This document shows positions 7,401-13,400 of a stretch of DNA of 16,147 bases, in pieces (within the stretch, counting starts at the first letter, position 1; each line of letters begins with the position of its first letter). Location: assembly GCA_030613605.1 (NCBI GenBank), contig JAUWLO010000021.1:1-16147 (forward strand), in the 5' to 3' direction. The notes beneath the pieces were generated by a model, which searched no databases, was not told the DNA's origin, and saw only the letters and a list, made by a program, of their open reading frames with translations. Position numbers and translations under genes: made by a program. This stretch comes from Gammaproteobacteria bacterium (GTDB taxonomy: Bacteria; Pseudomonadota; Gammaproteobacteria; SZUA-152).

Positions 7401-10400
7401 CACTGTTGACTTACAGTTACAAAAAGACACCATCATTGGTATCGGTGCATCCGCAACCCGGGCTAATACCGAGGCAGAGACGAACAGTATTGGTATTGAA
7501 CTGGGTGAAGGTAACGATGATGCCTTCAATGAAGGTTCAATCACTGCCAAGGCACATAACAATGCCGATGCAGTGGGGGTGGACGTCGGGGTAACGATCC
7601 CCGTCGGCGATAAATTCGGGATCATAGGTGAAGGTAACTGGGTTACTACCGATACGATCGCAACATCGTCTGCAGATGGAATGCTGGGTGGTGATGGTAG
7701 AGATCATATCTTCAATTCGGGAACGGTCAGTGCCGATGCCTTTTCCGATCCAAACAGTGTCGGTGTTACAGCCAATGCCTCCGGTACAAAAAAAGGTGCC
7801 TCGATCGGTATTGCCCTGACCCAGGCAAATACAGAAGGTACTGCAACCAGTAACGGCATCCGTGGTGGCCAGGACAGAGACAAGCTGGTAAATACCGGTA
7901 CGATCAATTCGAAAGCAAAGACAGATGTCGATGCCGTCAGTGTAGCGGCATCGTTAACCTTGACGGACAAGGGTGTCGCCTTGACGGGCACGGCAGCCGA
8001 TGGTTCCACCAACGCCACTTCCACTGCCAAGGGTATGACTGGTGATGAAGCAGAGGATGTTATACACAATGAAGGAACAGTGGATGTTCTGGCAGATGCT
8101 GATGCGTTAACAGCTTCAGTTTCTGTCGCAGCATCAGGTGCCAGCAAAGGTGTTGCACTGGGTCTGGCTTTATCCAGGGCAACCTCTGAAGCCAATGCCA
8201 ACAGTGAAGGTATCAGTGGTGGCTCACATAGTGATGAGCTTTATAGTTCTGGCCTGGTTAAGTCCCACGCCAAGGCCAAAGTGATAGCAGGCTCGGGTGC
8301 TCTGGCTGGCGGTGGCACAGGCAAAGGTTTAACGGTTGAAGGTGCAGCAGCCGATGGATCCACTACAGGTAACGCGACAGCTACCGGCATCAGTGGTGAT
8401 CAGGGTGAGGACCATATTGTTAATAAAGGTATGGTGGATGTACTGGCGGATGTTGATGCCACGAGCGTGTCGGTGGGAGTTACTGCCAATGGTACTGGTA
8501 CCGGAGTCACCATCGGTATCGCATTAGGCCGAGCAACCTCGAAGGCTGAAGCCGACAGCCATGGTATCAGTGGTGGCAGCGACAGTGATTCAATTGCCAA
8601 TTCAGGTACAGTGAAATCCCATGCTTTGACAACAACCATTGCAGGTTCAGGTGCGTTAGCGGCAGGTGGCAGTAGTAAAGGTGTGACCGTGGAAGGTGCC
8701 GGGGTCGATGCCGCCACCAATGCTAACTCCACAGCGACAGGTATCACCGGTGATGAGGGATACGTGCATATTTTCAATGAAGGCGATGTGGATGTGCTGG
8801 CCGATGCTGATGCCGTCAGCGTGTCAGCAGCGGTTTCGGCAAATGGTACGGGTACGGGTGTTACCTTTGGTCTGGGTCTGGCCAGGGCGACTTCCGAAGC
8901 GGAAGCCGACAGTACTGGTCTTGCCGGGGGTATTTATGGCGACAAGATTTATAGTGAAGGTTTAGTCAAGTCCCATGCCACATCCCTGGTGGTTGCGGGT
9001 TCCATCGCATTAGCTGCTGGCGGTGCTGGTAAGGGACTGGTTATTGAAGGTGCGGGGGCCGATGGCTCGACAAAAGGAAAATCAACGGCAGTCGGTATAA
9101 ACGGTAAACAAGGTAAGGATCATATCGTTAATAAAGGTACCGTGGATGTACTGGCTAATGCTGACGCCACCAGTGCCTCTGTTTCTGTAACGGCTAATGG
9201 TACTGGCACCGGAGCCGCAATCGGTGTGGCTGTAGGCCGAGCCAGATCTGAGGCCGAGGCCGATAGTATTGGCATCAACGGTGGTGCAGACAGTGACGAT
9301 ATTTACAGTTCGGGCATGGTCAAGTCCCATGCCAAATCCATAGTAGTTGCCGGCTCAGGGGCCCTGTCCGTAGGTGGTACAGGTACCGGGTTGACCGCAC
9401 AACTTGCCGGGGCAGATGCGGCCACCAAGGCTACTTCGACGGCGAAGGGAATCAACGGTGGCGAGGGATACGATCATATTTTCAGTGAAAACACCGTTGA
9501 TGTATTGGCGGATGCCTTTGCCACCAGCGTGTCGGTTTCAGTCTCTGGAAACTTCAGTGGCACGGGTGTTTCGTTTGGTCTGGGCCTGGCCCGGGCCAGC
9601 TCGGAGGCGGATGCAAATAGTATCGGTATTAGCGGAGGTGCCTACCATGATGAGATTTTCAGTACGGCTTTAGTCAAGTCTCGTGCCAAGACCAATGTCA
9701 TCGCCGGTTCGGGTGGAGCAGCTTTTGGCGGAGCCGGTACTGGGCTGAGTGTACAAGGTGCCGGGGCCGATGCGGGTACCCATGCCTCCTCAATCGCACG
9801 TGGGATAACCGGTGATGATGGTTACGATCATATTTTCAGTGAGGGCATGGTGGATGTGGAGGCAGACGCCATGGCGACCAGCGTGGCGGTGTCCGCGACG
9901 GCCAACGGTGCGGGTACGGGTGTGACACTTGGCATTGGATTGGCCCGCGCTACTTCTGAAGCCGAGGCAACCAGTTCAGGTATCAGTGGTGGGGCAGATA
10001 AAGATGAGATCGCCAGTTGGGGAAATGTGAAGTCCCATGCCAACTCCCTGGTGATTGCCGGTGCCGCAACATTGGCCGGAGGTGGCGCCGGTACAGGACT
10101 GACTGTCCAGGGTGCGGCCGCAGATGGTTTGACTAAGGGGTTAGCCACCGCTTCCGGTATCACGGGTAATCAGGGAGATGACATCCTGCAAAGTGAAGGT
10201 GAGCTGGATGTGTATGCAGAGGTAATTACTGCCAGTGTTTCCGTTTCCGTGTCAGCTAATGGTACCGGCACCGGTGTAAGTGTCGGCGTTGCACTGGCCC
10301 GGGCTGCATCAGAGGGTGAGGCCAACAGTACTGGTATCAGCGGTGGCGATGATAATGACATCATCTCAAATACCAATCTGCTAAAAGCACATGCAAAATC

Positions 10401-13400
10401 CGGTGTCAATGCAGTCAGTGTCTCTGCCGCAATGGGTGGTACTGGCACCGGTGTGGCAATTCAGGGTGCGGCGGCAGATGCCGCAACGGTTAGTACCGCA
10501 AACGCTACAGGTATCAGTGGTGATAGTGGCATAGATGAGATTTACAACGAAGGCACCCTGGATGTACTGGCCGATGCAGATGCGACCAGTGTCTCTGTTG
10601 GTCTTTCTGTATCAGGTACAGGTGCCGGGGTGGGTCTTGGAATCAGTGTTGCACGCGCAGGTACACATGCTAATTCAAATGCTACCGGTATTAGTCTGAG
10701 TGCCGCAGACGAAGTGATTGAGGAAGAGGATGAGCCTCATCATGATAAAAAACACAAAGACGATAAGTCACATGAGTATGCAAAAACCGGGCACCAGGAT
10801 GATAAGTCATGCAACAAAGGGGATAAACACCAGGGTGGCAAGTCATGCAACAATGGCCACGAGCGGGAAGAGACTGAGTACGTCGAAAACCACGGCAAGA
10901 TAACCGCTAAATCGTATGCCGATGCCAATAGTGACAGTATCTCGGTGCAGCTCGGTATTTCCGGAGCAGGTTTGCAGGCAGGTGCTGCCATTGTGGATGC
11001 TAGTACAATGGCAAATGCAACTGCCCAGGGTATAGAAGGTAGTCAGCACAAGGACATCATAACTAATCGTGGTAGCATTAATACAATTAGTAATGCTGGT
11101 TCCACTACGGTATCAGTCGGAGTCAATTTCAACGCAGAGATAAAAGGGGCGGCACTCAGTGTTGCGCTGACCGATGCCACTGCAAATGCTACAGCGAACA
11201 GCACCGGTATAGCAGGTCTGATCGGCAATGATGAAATCGGGAATTCTGGTATGGTGTCCGCAACATCAATCGCTAACACCAATGCTATCAGTGTCTCGTT
11301 GCCCCTAAGCGCCGCGATTGTGCCACTCAGCGCAGGTATTGCCAATACCGACGTCACTTCGTCTGCTAATGCGTTTGGCCTTGATGGTGGCGACGGCCAT
11401 GATTATCTGGTGAGTAGTGGAACGATACTGGCCGATACCGATTCAGATGCATTTGGTATTTCAGTCAGTGTTGCACCCATCGGTGTGTCGCTGGCCTATG
11501 CCAATGTCACCGCCGATTCAACAGCCACTGGTATAGCAGGGGCAAGTGGTGATGATGTTATCCACCAGACAGAAACGGCTGCTCTCACTGCAAAATCCCA
11601 AGCCGATGCAATCGGTACTGTCATCAGTGCAACGTTAATGGGAGTAGCGGGAACAATTTTTGACGAAAACAAGATTACCGCGAATAGTCAAAGTCTCGGT
11701 ATCTCAGGTGGTGCGGGTGATGATGAGATAACTAATTATGGCAGTATTGATACTGAGGCAAACTCAAAAGCGACGGGCGTTAGCGTCAGCGCAGCATTTT
11801 CAGGTGCGGCCTTTGCCACGATGACAACCAAGGCAACGACGCATAGCACCGGTATCACCGGTGGAGAAAATTATGATCACATAATGAACCAGGGAAGTAT
11901 TCATACCAAAGGAAGTTCACAGACAAGCGGTACCAGTGTCAGTGCTGCTTTTGAAATTTTGACATTTGCCGACACCAGCAGCACATCGACCATGTTTAGC
12001 ACCGGGATCGATAGTGGCGAACATGATGATTACATCAAGAATGCAGGTAGTATTCATACCGAGGGGAGTGCGACAGCATCCGGTACCAGCGTCAGTGTTG
12101 CTCTAAGGGGTGCGGCGTTTGCCGATACCAGCACCAACGCCACGATGGATAGTACCGGTATCTCCAGTGGTGCGGGTGATGATCATGTTAAGAATATTAG
12201 TAGTATTCATTCAGAGGGAAGTGCAACAGCAACCGGTACGACAGTCAGTGCTGCCCTTGTAGGTGCGGCGTTTGCCGATACCAGCACCAGCGCCACAATG
12301 TATAGCACCGGTATTTCCGGTGGTGCAGGTTATGATTATATATTGAATCTTGACAGCATAATTGCCGATGCAAACTCAACCGCATCCGGTACGACTGTCA
12401 GCGTTGCCCTTGCTGGTGCAGCATTTGCTGATCTCTTTTCTAAATCGACATCCGATGCGACTGGTATTACCGCAGGTGCAGACAAAGACAAAGTGATTAA
12501 CAAGGGAACGATTAGTGTCGATGCAAATGCAACTGCTGACGGGACCTCGATAGCAGCCGGTCTGGTTGGTTACTTTGATGGCGATGCCAGTACTGAGGTA
12601 GAGGCCAACGCTAGGGGAATCGAACTTGGTGGTGGTGATGATTTCGTCCTCAGCGAAGGAACTATCGATATTACAGCCAGGAGTGAATCAACGGTCACTG
12701 CCGGTTCCGGTACTCTGGCAGGTAGGGCCGGCGCCAAATCGAATATCACTTCATCCGTGGATGCACACGGGATCACCGGTGGTGGTGGTAACGACCTGAT
12801 CATAAATAAAGGATCTATCAAGGTAGGACCAGGTTCGGAAACCGCTCCATGGATGTCGCGCTTAAATTCGGAAAGTTTCACACTTTCCCTTCTTGGTGTG
12901 GCTAATGCCGAATCGGAATTATTTTCTGAAACCCAATCAACTGGACTTGATGGTGGATCTGGTGATGATCGTATTTTCAATAAAAGTGAACTGGATGTCA
13001 CCGCATCATCGTATAGCTCTTCCTCTTCATCCAGCTTTGCCCTGGCAGGTGTAGCGTCTGCCAAAGGGGCCATTGTTACTGATGCACTGGCTACTGGCAT
13101 GAACGCTGGTGTCGGTGCCGATCATTTAGTTAACGAAGGTGGCATTGATGTCGATGCGCATACCTTTGCAAACACGGATGCATCATCACTGACGATTTTT
13201 GGGGGTGCCAATACAAGTTCCGGCATTATTGGAACAGTGACTGCGATAGGCATGGCCGGTGGCGGTGATGAGGGGGATGAGATCGCTAATCTGGGATGGA
13301 TCGATGTCCTGGCTACGTCTTTAGCAACGGCCAATGGTGATAGCTTTTCTCTTATTGGCGGAGCAACATCGGATGCGTTTATCACGGCTGATGCCAATGC

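Noticed and set aside
7704..8201. 165-codon antisense ORF, one of a series of long minus-strand ORFs across the giant gene (also 8400-8777, 9828-10163, 12570-13100, 13122-13547, 14505-15038, 15384-15875)
   Set aside because: They lie opposite the continuous plus-strand frame, are low-complexity Ala/Ser/Val/Pro translations of the GAT/GCC-rich repeats, recur with the repeat pattern and have no good ribosome-binding sites.
7678..10686. Regular 177-bp periodicity considered as a CRISPR-like or satellite array
   Set aside because: The repeats are in frame, protein-coding and diverged at third positions; there is no short-repeat/unique-spacer structure.
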